Source: Epithemia pelagica (Eukaryota > Bacillariophyta > Bacillariophyceae > Surirellales > Surirellaceae). Taken from it: DNA of 64,000 bases. Below the pieces are notes generated by a model. The model ran no database searches. It was not told the DNA's origin and saw only the letters and a program-made list of their open reading frames with translations. This document shows, piece by piece, positions 1 to 10,799 of the stretch; positions within the stretch are counted from its first letter, which is position 1; every line of letters begins with the position of its first letter. The position numbers and the translations under genes are program-made. The stretch is taken from assembly GCA_946965045.2 (NCBI GenBank), contig OX337241.1:248001-312000 (forward strand), given 5' to 3'.

Positions 1-1221
1 GAAGGGAAAAGGGAACGGTCCTTATTCTTAGCGCTTGGTGAGTCGACTGCATCGGAACACGACAAGATGATTTGAGCTAAAATTTGTGAGCCAATTGTAT
101 AACCGCGCCCTACACACACCTTAAGACGAGACAACAGCTCACGTCTGAAGTCTGAAGGGGTGGGAGGGGGAGAAAGGATCATAAATTCGATAATACACTT
201 TGCTATTGATTGATAATTCGATATTCGATGGACAAGTGACGAGAATACTCGCACAGGGAAACAGGAAACAGGGAAGCGATCGTATTTGGCATTTGGCATA
301 TTATTTCTTGGTTGTTCTCTAGTTCCAATGGCCAGGATAGTACGAGTAGTTGGATATCAGGAGTTATGAGTTTATGAGCTTTGTCTATTAGCTATTGTCT
401 GCTTTACCGATTACCGATGAGTATCATCATTCATGGTCTATCTGATTTCTGATCCCTGTTCCTTGAGTATATGCGCGTCACTGCTACCACAAGGCTACTA
501 ACCCTCTCCTTGACTCAGAACTCAGAAAGACATCTCGAATCTTGACACAATTAGTCAGTCAAGCGTCTCGTATTCCCTCCCTTATCCTTATCCCTCAATC
601 CCTCAGACTTAGCCCTGTTGTCCGCTTCTCTCTTACTCCTATTTTCCATAATCCTTAATCCTTGTCTCACCTCAACTGTCATTTAAGTTATAGTCTTTAG
701 TCTCCTACTAGGCTTTAGGCTTGCGTCCTCTTGTCCTATGTCTGAAGCTGGACCATGATTGTCCGAGAACAACTACCTACCACCTACCTCTACCGACTAC
801 CGAGGTAAAACATAAAACACGAAAAGTACAAGAGCCGTACGGACTACTCTACCAGGTAGACGACCTACCACTTACTTCAGTAGTAGAGCCTATTGTCGGA
901 GCAATACGAGTACATCATAATACTGCTGTATGTACTTACTTGCATAGGAGTAGGCAATAATATGCCCTTCTCGTATGCGGCCTTCCCCATTTCTTGCATC
1001 TTCTTTTAAGGCGTTTGAAAGACTTTTCCCATCCCATTTTCACGTGTATTTCAACTCATTTGGTGTCTAGTAGAGTAGATTTGAACAGATTGGGGCAAAA
1101 TGCGATCACCTCTCATCTTCATTTCTTTTGCGTCTTCGTCACGGGAATAGGGTCGCAAATGGAATGGTGCACCATTGAGTCTTTTTCATCTTGACTCTTG
1201 CCTCTCATTCTTTCTTGAGCG
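1..1221. other. Intergenic, no supportable gene
   Basis: Only short open frames occur here, with no recognisable domain and irregular composition. The stretch around 330-960 is rich in short TAGTAG/CTACTA-like words. It includes the upstream region of the gene starting at 1222. I see no RNA gene or mobile-element end. Confidence 0.5.
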
Positions 1222-2025
1222 ATGAATAACATGGATCAGAACAGCTACATCCATCTCAACAACAGCGGGATGCTTCATCTTCGCCAACGTGATTATGACA
1301 ATGCTATCAGATACTTTCGATATGCACTGGGAAAAGTCGTAAGGGGGCTGACAAGTGACCCTATGGATGTCCAATCTAGTCCGAGGATCCATGATTCTGC
1401 TTTGTCAGTTGTTAAGGACCGATCCAATCTAGGAATAACGATATACACCCCCTCGGCAGAGAGTCTAACCTCCTCAGATCATGACAGCAGCTCATTTTCA
1501 GACCATAACACGTTGATTTTGCATACCGAAGCATTTGGCTTTGCTTCCTCCGACCCCAGAGAGCTGGACATCTACGAAGGTCACCCTCGAATGAAGAATG
1601 AAAGTCATTTTACCAACTTGGTGTCAGGGATCTTGCTCTTCAATTTGGGCCTCTCCTTCCACATGCGGGCCATTGCCTTGAAAAGTCACTCTGAACATCT
1701 ACGTGCACAACATATCTATTGCAGCGCTAAAGAAGTTCTCTTTCGTAGGCATCATCACCTTCAAGATTACACATTTGACAACGGAGTACGCCGACTCCTG
1801 CTCGCGGTTACCAATAACATGGCTCATCTAAGTTTCCATTTCTACGATATTGCTGGAACCAAGAATCATCTCAGTGCGCTCCGATATCTCGTTTTTGGCG
1901 GATCTCAAGAAGAAGCCCAGAATCAAGTCTCTTTTGATGTGCATAGTGATGGTGTGGATCGACATTTTGTGCTAAACGCATTGTTGTCACTTGTCAATAT
2001 TGCCCAAAGCTCTCCCGCAGCTTAA
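1222..2025 (+). CDS. TPR-like hypothetical protein
   Basis: A 267-aa protein with an ATG start. Residues about 7-40 (NNSGMLHLRQRDYDNAIRYF, then an alanine-leucine stretch) match the spacing of a tetratricopeptide helix pair: small residues at the A/B packing positions, then a D-Y-x-x-A-I-x-x-F pattern. A second helical section (about 130-175) and a third (about 195-225) carry similar Ala/Leu/His-rich helices but are less clear. Diatom genomes hold many such short TPR proteins of unknown partner. There is no signal peptide or membrane segment, so it is likely cytosolic or nuclear. The partner and role cannot be read from the sequence. The single uninterrupted exon and helix periodicity support it as a real gene. 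Confidence 0.6.
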   Translation: MNNMDQNSYIHLNNSGMLHLRQRDYDNAIRYFRYALGKVVRGLTSDPMDVQSSPRIHDSALSVVKDRSNLGITIYTPSAESLTSSDHDSSSFSDHNTLILHTEAFGFASSDPRELDIYEGHPRMKNESHFTNLVSGILLFNLGLSFHMRAIALKSHSEHLRAQHIYCSAKEVLFRRHHHLQDYTFDNGVRRLLLAVTNNMAHLSFHFYDIAGTKNHLSALRYLVFGGSQEEAQNQVSFDVHSDGVDRHFVLNALLSLVNIAQSSPAA

Positions 2026-4347
2026 TAGTCGCGATGCCATGCATGCTAAACCTCAGGACAAGACCAGGCTATGAACCCTCTCAAGAGAAGAAGGCAAGAA
2101 GAAAGAATGAAGAAACACACGGTCTGTTTCTGGTCGTTGGGTTTGTCCATGCTTGATTTTTCGGGCCTCCGCTTTTTCACAAGTACATAGTCATCAACGC
2201 AATTCTTCCATGAACTCTATTAATATTGCCTGTATTGTTATCCATTGGTGTGTTTGTTGTCTGAGATGCAATGGCCCATGTCTCCTTCCTCTAGATTCTA
2301 GGTGCGGGTTTCCACTCCAAACTCCAAAGATCAAGTTGGTGACATAGCTGGACGAAAAACTACTCGCTCTCGGTCTCGGGTCATGAACGTGATCGGTCGT
2401 AGAAACATTGGATGAAAAAAGTTGGTTGGGACAGACTGATGGGGGATTGCTCGCAAACGCACGAGACCTGGAAGCCTTGCGAAGTGTTCTACTGGGTTGG
2501 CACTCGAGACCCTTCGAATCCTTGCGTTCTTACACACTCTAATGAAAATGAGAATTGTCGGAACTCATCACGTATTAGTATCCGTTCCTTTTGGCTGTTC
2601 GACTTTTGAGTGCCTCCACTGATTCGGGCCCGCCGCTGTTTTCTGGTTCTGATGTTTTCTCCATCTCGATTACAAAAGTACGTAAAAAATGCTGGAAGTT
2701 CCAGAAGGTCTCGTCATACTATCAGTACTTATCATAGTCGCACTTCTATACGATAATCATGTATCATATACCAGAGTAACCAGATATGATCGATGATATC
2801 CATGATAACAAGGTGATAGGTGGACATCAACAACGATAGGTGTCGACGAGAGAATTCGGTGTTGTTCTGTTCTCCATTGCTTTTTCTTTGTTTGTGTGTA
2901 ATCCATACTGCTATCTGCTATCGTCCCCTTGTCTCGTCTTTTTCCTAAACGGACGGCGGACCTTGGCTGTTTGGCACGAATCCCAACGGCTGAGCGTCCT
3001 TAACAGTATCGAACCAATCAAGGAACCGAAGAGAACTGGACAAAAACGAAAGAGAACAGCAAGACAAATCTCATAAAAGAACAGGACAAATTATCCAATT
3101 ACAGCAAAAGCTCCATCGCCCATCGCGTCAAATGTACGGATAAGGCACACCATCAGCGATGAAAGTTGAGTGGGACCGTGGCAAAACAGTCAAGGTGTGC
3201 CCCCTCCTACGCCCATTACAGTTATTACACCCAAACCACTGACCCTTTCCGACTACTGATACAAAAATTCCTTACAAATGATGGACTTCGATGTCCTAAT
3301 CTGAGAGAGAAAAATGATGTCACCACCATAACCTTGCTTGCATCAGCCTTTTATCCCCCAAGTCGCTTCCCCCCAGTTCGGAATAGAACGAGCACGGATG
3401 CGATCCTTTCCGAAGAACAAGTTTGGAGAAAGCGTGGCCAGTACAATTGGTGCATGAACTTGATTGATTGCTTGCCTGCTTCAACCACAGGGAGCAACGG
3501 GTATCATTCTACAGGGATCTTCGATCAACCCGGTATCTTGCCGCTCACCAGCAGCGCTTCCCTCAAAAGTGAAACACTCCAAATCAATCCTCGATCGACA
3601 TGAAACCTTCCGGCAGTTGGCATGGGCACTTTTCTTTCGCTTCTTTCCCCAATGATGATCAATAGTGTTGAAGGATCTCAATCCAAAGCATCAGTCAACC
3701 AAATCCCAGTCTTCTCATCACACTACATCACCCGACGTCCAGTATATCGTTCGGAAGCTCCCAATCCTCTCAACATCGATCGATTCATTTTTCACATGCT
3801 CAGTCATCCCCCATCATGCGGTCGCGGTTTGATGTATCCCCCACGACTTCCGGTCGTGTGTATCCCAACCAACTTTTGCAACCATTCTTGTGGGGAATGT
3901 TTACTCCCGTATGGGCCAAACGCCATGTAAGACCGGGTAGCACAGGTAGTAAAATCCTCCAGTATGAGGGCTTGTGTCTTGGGCCAAGCGCCATGTAAGA
4001 CCGGGTAGCACAGGTAGTAAATTCCCCCAGGATGAGAACAACTTCGAGGGCTTGTCTCTTCTCTTTAGAAGCTAAGAATGGGTTTCGGCAATCGGTGCGT
4101 CCACATACCTAGAAACAAATTAGGAACAGTGAAGTGATTGGTTAGGCCTAACTCCCACAACAGCGTTTGGGCAATCTTCCACAAACGACCTGTTCCCGAG
4201 ACTATCGCCACTCCTATCCCAAACACTGTCCCAAATATACAAACCAGCCATTCACAGCAACAGGTAATGGTTGTCCCGCCATCGAAGAATAGGTATTGCC
4301 CCCTTGTTGTAATCTCCCCTTTTGACAATCAGATCCACCCAGATCCT
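2026..4347. other. Intergenic, one tandem repeat, no convincing gene
   Basis: Several open frames of 60-145 codons lie here (for example around 3166-3603 on plus), but none shows a domain, compositional bias or conserved-looking motif. Overlapping frames on both strands are equally long. The only distinct structure is a two-copy 67-bp tandem repeat at 3914-4061. Confidence 0.4.
3914..4061. repeat. Two-copy tandem repeat, ~67-bp unit
   Basis: Copy 1 starts at 3914 with GGGCCAAACGCCATGTAAG and copy 2 at 3981 with GGGCCAAGCGCCATGTAAG. Both continue through the same ACCGGGTAGCACAGGTAGTAAA segment (shown in part) and end in GAGGGCTTGT-TCTT. Copy 2 carries an insertion of about 13 bp near its end. 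Confidence 0.85.
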
Positions 4348-6075
4348 TCATTGCATCATCTTCGAGGATAGTCCATGATTGACGGTAATGCTGATAGGAG
4401 TCCCAGCATGATTGGATCCAGAAATCTTTGTTGACAACTCTGGATGGAAACCTTCATTGCTCATGTTGCCATTCTCTTTGTCACTGCATGGCTGCTCCCC
4501 GTTCCGCGATTGCAGCCGTTTGGTAGCTGGAAATGATGTTCCATCTAATCTTGAGACTGCCCTTGTGGACGACAACAAGGCTGCAGATGCCCCATCCTTA
4601 TTCTTGAACATGAATCGCCTGGTCATTGAGGAGCTTCGACGGGGAACTGAGCGAGAACGTGATCTACCCTGTCGGCGTCCTCTAGCAGGATTGACAGCCG
4701 TCGATTTTGTAGTAGCGGTGGTGCCTCCGCGTTCCTGTTGTGGTTGCGATTGTCGAGACCGTCGATTCGTTGTTGTTGTTGTCGCAGTCGCAGTGGTCGT
4801 CGTGTTCGGAGCACCAGTGGTCGTCGTTGTGTTGGTAGTCTGTGTGACTCGTTTTCGGGCCCGCAGTGCCGCTGACATGCGTTCTTGAAATCGTTTGCTG
4901 TTGGGAAATGGACGCTGCGCTTCGTATATATCCAAGGGCCAGTGCCCCGTTTGTTGCAATATTCCCAAGGCGTAGAGCTTTGAATCGTGACTGGGACCAT
5001 GTAGGTACACTTGAACTTGATGAAATCGAACGCCCCGTGGGACAGTCTTGTGGGTTCCACTGGTTGCTAGAGTTTCCTCTTTGTTTGCTTCCTTGTTTCC
5101 CGTCCGTTTGGACGAAGAGAGGGAACTGGGACGAAACCATTTTCGTGTTCGATCGGTCCCGGAGGTGTTGCTACTCTTGAAAGAAGAAGAAGAAGAAGAA
5201 GATGTCTTTGAACCGAGCTTGTTTTCTACATGAACAGTCTTTTTGGCATCAAGCTGCTGTTCTCTGTCAGTTGCTTTTAAAGATTCATGCTGCGTCTTGA
5301 TTTTGAGAATGCCTCCCCAACTCTTCGCACCATTCTTTTGCCGTTGCGTTCGAATTTCTTGTACCTCAGCTCCAACAACGGCTCGTTTCGTAGTAGTCGC
5401 TTCCGTCACTGCCGTAGTACCAGTATTGGCAGAGGCCACGAAGTTTCTTGGTTCGTAGTTCTTGTGTCGGGCATGGACTGTAGCAGTTGGGGTTGTTGGT
5501 TGGATGGAATTGGACGATTTTTCGGTATTGGTGGTAGCCGTGGTGGAAGCACTCGCCAGACTCATTTCCGAAGAAAAGGATGACCGTGAAGAGGACGAAG
5601 GCATCTTTTTGGAAGGTAGAATCAGTGGTCCTTTTGCAGTGCCTGATCCAAACAGAGTATGGTGTGATGGTGCCTTCGAATCGGAGGGTTCGGAGAGTTG
5701 CGAAATCTTTTGGAGCGACGAGGTCGACACACTTCGTGAAATTCTCCGCTTGACCAAGGGACCTGGTACAAAAGATGATAGAAGCGATGGTGATGGATGT
5801 GGCAATTGATCAGCCCTCGTTGCCGATCCCTCATGGTCTCTTGTATCGACCACACCTCTTGCTTCCTTCATTCTGTTGGAGTAACTGTAAGATTGGTTGC
5901 CATTGTCATTTCTTTTTTCCATTGGGTGTTGATCCTGCTGCTGCTGCTGCAACTCATTTGGCTTTGTCTTGGAAATGACGGCCATGGAATTGTGCACACG
6001 TTGCAGCTTGTATGCAACGGTTGCATCCTTGTTCTCTGTCGAGGCTTGTTGCGGTGGATGCATCTCGACTGCCAT
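4348..6075 (-). CDS. Low-complexity, mostly disordered hypothetical protein
   Basis: A 575-aa single-exon ORF starting at an ATG, extremely rich in Ser, Thr, Arg, Gln and Asn, with poly-Q (residues about 43-47), poly-S and long TTTT/TATT tracts. The only stretch that looks folded is about residues 345-405. It contains RGVRFHQVQVYLHG and a WPLDIYEAQRPFPNSKRF segment with regular hydrophobic and basic residues. Several RSRSRS-like stretches near residue 450-470 suggest RNA or nuclear association, but this is only composition. No signal peptide or membrane helix. I do not recognise the family. The length of the open frame in low-complexity sequence is weaker evidence than usual, because repeats keep several frames open. 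Confidence 0.5.
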   Translation of the reverse strand: MAVEMHPPQQASTENKDATVAYKLQRVHNSMAVISKTKPNELQQQQQDQHPMEKRNDNGNQSYSYSNRMKEARGVVDTRDHEGSATRADQLPHPSPSLLSSFVPGPLVKRRISRSVSTSSLQKISQLSEPSDSKAPSHHTLFGSGTAKGPLILPSKKMPSSSSRSSFSSEMSLASASTTATTNTEKSSNSIQPTTPTATVHARHKNYEPRNFVASANTGTTAVTEATTTKRAVVGAEVQEIRTQRQKNGAKSWGGILKIKTQHESLKATDREQQLDAKKTVHVENKLGSKTSSSSSSSFKSSNTSGTDRTRKWFRPSSLSSSKRTGNKEANKEETLATSGTHKTVPRGVRFHQVQVYLHGPSHDSKLYALGILQQTGHWPLDIYEAQRPFPNSKRFQERMSAALRARKRVTQTTNTTTTTGAPNTTTTATATTTTTNRRSRQSQPQQERGGTTATTKSTAVNPARGRRQGRSRSRSVPRRSSSMTRRFMFKNKDGASAALLSSTRAVSRLDGTSFPATKRLQSRNGEQPCSDKENGNMSNEGFHPELSTKISGSNHAGTPISITVNHGLSSKMMQ

Positions 6076-6866
6076 GCGATGTTCTTTTCAACTGATTCTG
6101 GCTTGGTTTGCCTTGCTTTACTTGTACTGTCTGCTGTTATCAATGTCTATTGTGAGGGATGATGAATGGCCTATACACTGTTCACAGGATGCAAGACTGC
6201 ACGTTCCATTGAGGAATCCCAAGTCCCATGGACGTGACCGTGGTCGATTGGTTGGAGTTGGCACTCTATTAGCTCTAGAGGACCGTGGCCTTGTGGTTGG
6301 TACGACTACTACTCTCTTTGTCTTGGGAACATCCTTGTCGAGCGTCGACGAAAATCAAAGCTAGTTGCGTCATGGATATGTGAATATGTGAAAGACCAAG
6401 TAACTCTTGTGTGGGGATTCGTCCAGACGATCCACGAAACTTGGCGATTCGAAAACTGACATTGACACTTTGTGGCGAAGCAAAATTCGATCCCGAAGCT
6501 CGCCGTGCGCAAAAAGCCAGGATATATCTGCCACCAACTGTGACGGTCAACTGTCAAATGACGGTCAACTGAACCACGAACCAATCGATTTCTCACAACT
6601 ACCTAGAGGAGGTAGAGGAGTACATCAAGATTTGCCCCAATGGTAGGTAGTAAGTCATATACTCTCGCACGAGCTGCAGGAACTATTGCAACTTGCAAGC
6701 TTGATCTCTGCTTTTTTGTTTCCGAGATCTACGCCAATGGAGTAAAACAGAGCATGGCCAAGATAGTAACTCCGGCCTAGCTACTCCTATATTATTCTAC
6801 TCCTAGCTCTAGAGTAGGAGCATTGGAGATAAGACACTTAGCAAATTCGTCAGATCAGTCAACCGG
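6076..6866. other. Intergenic, no gene seen
   Basis: Short overlapping frames only. Around 6790-6825 there is an imperfect palindrome of CTACTCCTAGCTCTAGAGTAGGAG type. The right edge (6867-6869, TCA) is the target-site duplication of the transposon that follows. Confidence 0.5.
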
Positions 6867-6869
6867 TCA

Positions 6870-6911
6870 GGGTTGGTCTTAACAAGCGTGAAATTTCACA
6901 TGTTTCACACT
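6870..6911 (+). repeat. Left terminal inverted repeat of Harbinger element
   Basis: The 42 bases are complementary in reverse to 9947-9988 with two mismatches (at positions 32-33). The first 31 bases are identical in both ends. Confidence 0.92.
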
Positions 6912-7090
6912 AAAACACCTTCGGTTTGTCACAGTTTTTAGACGTGAAATCCTAGGGTCTAAACGATGTGAAATGTTTTCACACCCTCCCACCACTTCCC
7001 CCACACCATCATCCATCTGATCCGCACGTACGACAACAAAAACCAATAACCACACTTTGATTGTTGTGCACATATTGATTGTTGTGCACG

Positions 7091-8428
7091 ATGAATCTCT
7101 TGACAATGGAGGAAGAAGAAGAAATTGCTGAACAGGAGACAGCATTTGATGTTCTTGGTTTGATTCAGCTATGGATGCAGATCAAACAACAACAAACACC
7201 AAGAGTACCAAGAAGTCGTTCACCAAGTTGTCCCCTCAAGCTACTCCACTGGGAAACTTTCGTGGCTGCGCATATGACGAACAATCCGAAAGACTTCGAG
7301 AAGTGCATCAGAATGCCTGTGGATGCTTTCGCAAAACTCCATACCTTGATCAAAGACAAGCTTCACAAGGACGAGGACATGGCAGCACGTCGGGGTGGAG
7401 CGATACCCACTGAACTACGGCTTTACATGACCCTTCGTTATCTAGGAGGGGGTGCAATGCACGACATCTGAAGAACTGTGGATGTCAAGAAATCAACAGC
7501 TTATGCTGTTGTTTATGAAGTGTGCCAGGTCATTGCAGCTACTCAGCAGCTGCAGATGTCCTTTCCAATGACAGAGCAGGAATGCCAAGAGGCAGCACTA
7601 GCCTTTCGTAGCATTTCATTTGACGAAGCAATTGTGAATTGCGTTGGAGCAATCGATGGATACTTGCTCCACACGGAGCAACCAAGAAAAAAACTCGTTG
7701 GGAATCAGAGGCAATATTACTCTGGACACTACAAGAAATTTGGGATAAACATTCAAGCTGCATGCGATCATGAATGTAAGTTCACATACTTTGCACTAGC
7801 CGGACCAGGAAGCATGAACGATAAAGTCGCGGTCAACGAATGCTCTTTGGGAACCCTGATCAGCAGACTTCCTCAAGGTTTTTGTGTCATTGGAGACGCC
7901 GCCTATGAGCCTACTGAGCGTCTAACACCTATTTTTTACGGTGTTACAAAAGAAGAGCCACTTTATGACAACTTCAATTTCTTTGCTTCGCAGCTGCGGA
8001 TCAGGATTGAAATGACTTTTGGCTTGATGCAAATGAAATGGCGATTCCTCTTGCAAGCATGGCAAGCCACAAGAAGACTTCCAACCTACGTCATGGCAAT
8101 TGCTCTACTCCACAACTATGTCACGAACTATAGATTGCAACAGAATGCGTCAGTGGAAGAGATGCTCCGACAAGAGTCCCAACAAGATGAAACTATGTTG
8201 CCTTCACAGCCTGTGGACCTAGAAGGAAATGTCATGTTGTATGATGAGAATGGTAATATTGTCAGACGAAGCTTACCTAAGGGACACTCCATTCTTCGCC
8301 ATCTTATGGCTTTACGAATTCAAGAAAAAAATCTTCATCGCCCAGTAACCAACATTAGGAGGCATTCGACTGAGGACAATGCCGACTCTGCAGAGGTTGA
8401 GACAGAGAATAATGCAGAAAATGATTAA
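7091..8428 (+). pseudogene. Harbinger DDE transposase, interrupted by one in-frame TGA
   Basis: One reading frame runs from ATG 7091 to 8428, broken only by TGA at 7469-7471 (about codon 127). After the stop, translation continues sensibly through a helix-turn-helix-like KKSTAYAVVYEV segment and a DDE_Tnp_4-type nuclease core. The core shows GAIDGY (first Asp), GDAAYEPTERL (second Asp) and RIEMTFG (catalytic Glu). The family is the cut-and-paste nuclease of PIF/Harbinger elements, normally working with a second DNA-binding protein. The stop falls in a linker where Arg would fit (CGA to TGA is one transition). The first part carries the N-terminal helical region. The gene is either a recently inactivated copy or read through at UGA. 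I see no splice sites flanking the stop that would remove it. Confidence 0.85.
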
Positions 8429-9764
8429 AGATCTCAACACATATACCTGTAGTCCTAAAATAGTTGCTAATTCAGCAATCCTCTTCTTCATACGTTGTTT
8501 CATTTCGTCACTGTCTTGGTCTTTCAGGGCTGCTGTCAATATGCTGAATTCGTTGAGTAAAGCTGCTTTTCCCATTCGCTCCTCACGTTTCATGGCGTTC
8601 CCAATAATGGCATTCTTCAAATCTCCAATTGCTGATGTCATATGAGAGTCAGTGGTACCATTTGTAGGAGTTGTCGTGCAGGAAATTGGTGAAGGAGCTC
8701 GTGAGGATGCACGAGAGCTCTTACCATCATTCTTGGCAGCAGGAATGCTGTCGATAGCAAAACAAGGAGCAAGAGCACTTGTAAAGGTCGTTTCAAAGTT
8801 CTGGACTGTGTTGCTTTTGGAATAAAAGTAAAAGGCAGTGAACTGTGAAATTTTACCCCCAGACCTTGCTCTCGCTATACCTGCTTTCGCGAAGTCCCAG
8901 GGATCGCTAGAATGACTCCCACTAGCATTCATTGCTGTCTCCATATGTTTCCTCACTTGTAGAAGAGTCTTCAGGATATTATTTGCTTCGTTGGGAGTGA
9001 GCTTGTTGGTGTTCTTGAGGGAGGGATCCAATCCTGCCAGCCCAGCATCCAACACGTGGTTGTTGTACGTCAAGTTTCTGTCATCCTTGTTGTCGTCTCG
9101 AATTTCCAACTTTCCATATTGGTCAGGGTTAATTCTTTTCTCTACTTGGGAATCCTCCTCTGAATACTCTTCTTCTGAATCATCTTCTGATTTTTTCTCA
9201 AGATCGGTGCATTCCTTAAGTTTTTGGGGAGAACAATCGGCACCGTTGACTGCATCGACTACTAGCTTCCAAAATCGCTGGTATTGCGACCCACTACCAG
9301 TTTCTTGAACGGCCCTGGACCTTACATCATTGAAAGCCATGAATTCATCTATAAAGTCACGATGAAACAACACATTGATGAGACGGCAGTGGGTGGATGG
9401 AATCTTCTCCAGCTGTCTTGTGATTATACCAATCTCATTTTTTGTCTTGATGGTATCGTAGCTCTGTCTTGTTGAGGCTGGCTTTCGTGATACCAAGCCT
9501 CCTCACAAGCTTCCTGAGTTGATGCACAGAGAGATCCTTGTCGACGTGCGTCTTGTCGTCGCCTTTTGCAATGATACAGGCAACTTCGACTTCTTCTTCT
9601 TGTCCTTCGTTTGTTTTTATCTTCTTCATCTCAGTTGTAATTGTATACTCATGTAAAGTTAGAGTATCCAGAGCCTCTAAAAATGGTGGAAGAGGTTTTT
9701 CAACACGCTTTGCTTTCTTCTTCTCAGGCCCAACATCCTGAGGTGCAGGAGGAGGGTCCGTCAT
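8312..9764 (-). pseudogene. Harbinger accessory protein with SAP-like motif, frameshifted
   Basis: Two overlapping minus-strand frames form one gene. The first begins at ATG 9764 (TDPPPAPQDVG) and runs to 9435. The second is open from 9496 to 8312. They join across a one-base frame change near 9455-9470, where LNKTELRY continues as DTIKTKNEIG in the other frame. Residues about 85-110 (LSVHQLRKLVRRLGI then NKTEL) resemble a SAP DNA-binding helix-turn-helix. The central part is acidic and Ser-rich. In Harbinger elements the second gene usually encodes a Myb/SANT-like DNA-binding partner; this one is not obviously Myb, so the SAP reading is an inference. The 3' end overlaps the transposase gene antisense. 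A possible splice donor (CAG/GTATATG near 8450) may end the real coding sequence earlier. Confidence 0.6.
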
Positions 9765-9946
9765 GGTGGGGGTTTGTTTGATTTTGCTGGTTGGAACTTG
9801 GCGCAGGCTAAAAAATCTCAATTTTTCTCTCTCCTAGGAACCCATAAACCTCTGTGTGAAATATTGTTCGATGTGAAAAGAGCCCTGGAGAGCAGATTTG
9901 TGAATTTCATCAAATTTCACTGCAACGTCAGGCCACGTAGGCAGAA

Positions 9947-9988
9947 AGTGTGAAATGTGTGAAATTTCACGCTTGTTAAGACCAACCC
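9947..9988 (-). repeat. Right terminal inverted repeat of Harbinger element
   Basis: Inverted copy of 6870-6911. It is followed immediately by the TCA target-site duplication at 9989-9991. Confidence 0.92.
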
Positions 9989-9991
9989 TCA

Positions 9992-10799
9992 GGTCTTCGG
10001 ACATGGTTACACTACATAAACGAAAAAAAGGAAAGTGTCCCGGTGCCGCGCAGTCTAGTTTTCAACGGACCACTGCCGATCACTCTACAGTATAATAAAT
10101 TGTATTACTCTCACCTTGAATGTACTACGTTCCTTCGGGACGCGCAGACCCGTCCGGTACTGGAGAGTTTCCAGTGATCATGCAGTCCAGCTGGGGTCCC
10201 AGAAACATTGTACTGTAGCAGTCATAGTGCCTCGTTACGCAGTATTGAGATCCACCTCGTACGAACTACTCCATCTGTCAGGATTCAAATCATGGTTTTC
10301 GAAACACAATTATGTTATGCACGATTCCGCTCGGATGTAACGTTTCGCTTCGAGAATATGCCCAATACGTATCCCAACCTCGATCGGGGTACACTACAAT
10401 TTCAATATCTACAGTTTCGTGTGCTCGGTCGTAATTTTTTCTTATCTTTTATATTGTACAACATGAGGGAGGTAGTACTTTGCATGATACAGTGACATGG
10501 TCCTTTCGGACTTTTAACAAAGGCAATAAGTGATGGCAACTCCGCAAGTTGCGACCCCCCATGAATTATTCGTACAATTCATCGCCATCACATCATGGAT
10601 CATGGCAAGACTCTCACCGCAGCATATATTTTTTGGGTCAAGACCATCAACCAAGAACAACAACAGGTTTGCTTTCATTCTATTCTAGTCGTTCATTCCT
10701 TCCGTTCCATTGTATCGCATCTCGTTGGATTGCTCCACCGTTTTATCATCTTTACAAGCCAAAAACAGAATTCAAAGGCGATCCTACTAATAATACACC
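9992..10799. other. Intergenic, no gene seen
   Basis: Two overlapping short frames (about 75-95 codons) lie around 10116-10495 without recognisable features. The right part is the 5' flank of the gene starting at 10800. No repeat termini are seen. Confidence 0.45.

Larger units (their letters stand above)
6870..9988. mobile_element. PIF/Harbinger DNA transposon, complete with TIRs and TSD
   Basis: A 3119-bp element bounded by 42-bp terminal inverted repeats (6870-6911 and 9947-9988) that begin GGGTTGGTCTTAACAAGCG and differ at only two positions. It is flanked by a TCA direct repeat (6867-6869 and 9989-9991). A 3-bp target duplication and a two-gene layout are typical of PIF/Harbinger. It carries a DDE transposase on plus (7091-8428) and a second protein on minus (8312-9764). 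The two genes converge and overlap by 117 bp at their 3' ends. Both reading frames are broken once: a TGA in the transposase and a one-base frame change in the second gene. This copy is therefore probably defective unless those breaks are tolerated or spliced. Copies of the word GTGAAATTTCAC recur just inside both ends and may be transposase-binding subterminal repeats. Confidence 0.92.

Noticed and set aside
7079-8428. Reassignment of UGA to an amino acid in this organism
   Set aside because: Host-type genes such as the KIX-like gene end at TGA where sequence beyond is not protein-like; three TGAs in mobile elements are not enough to argue recoding.
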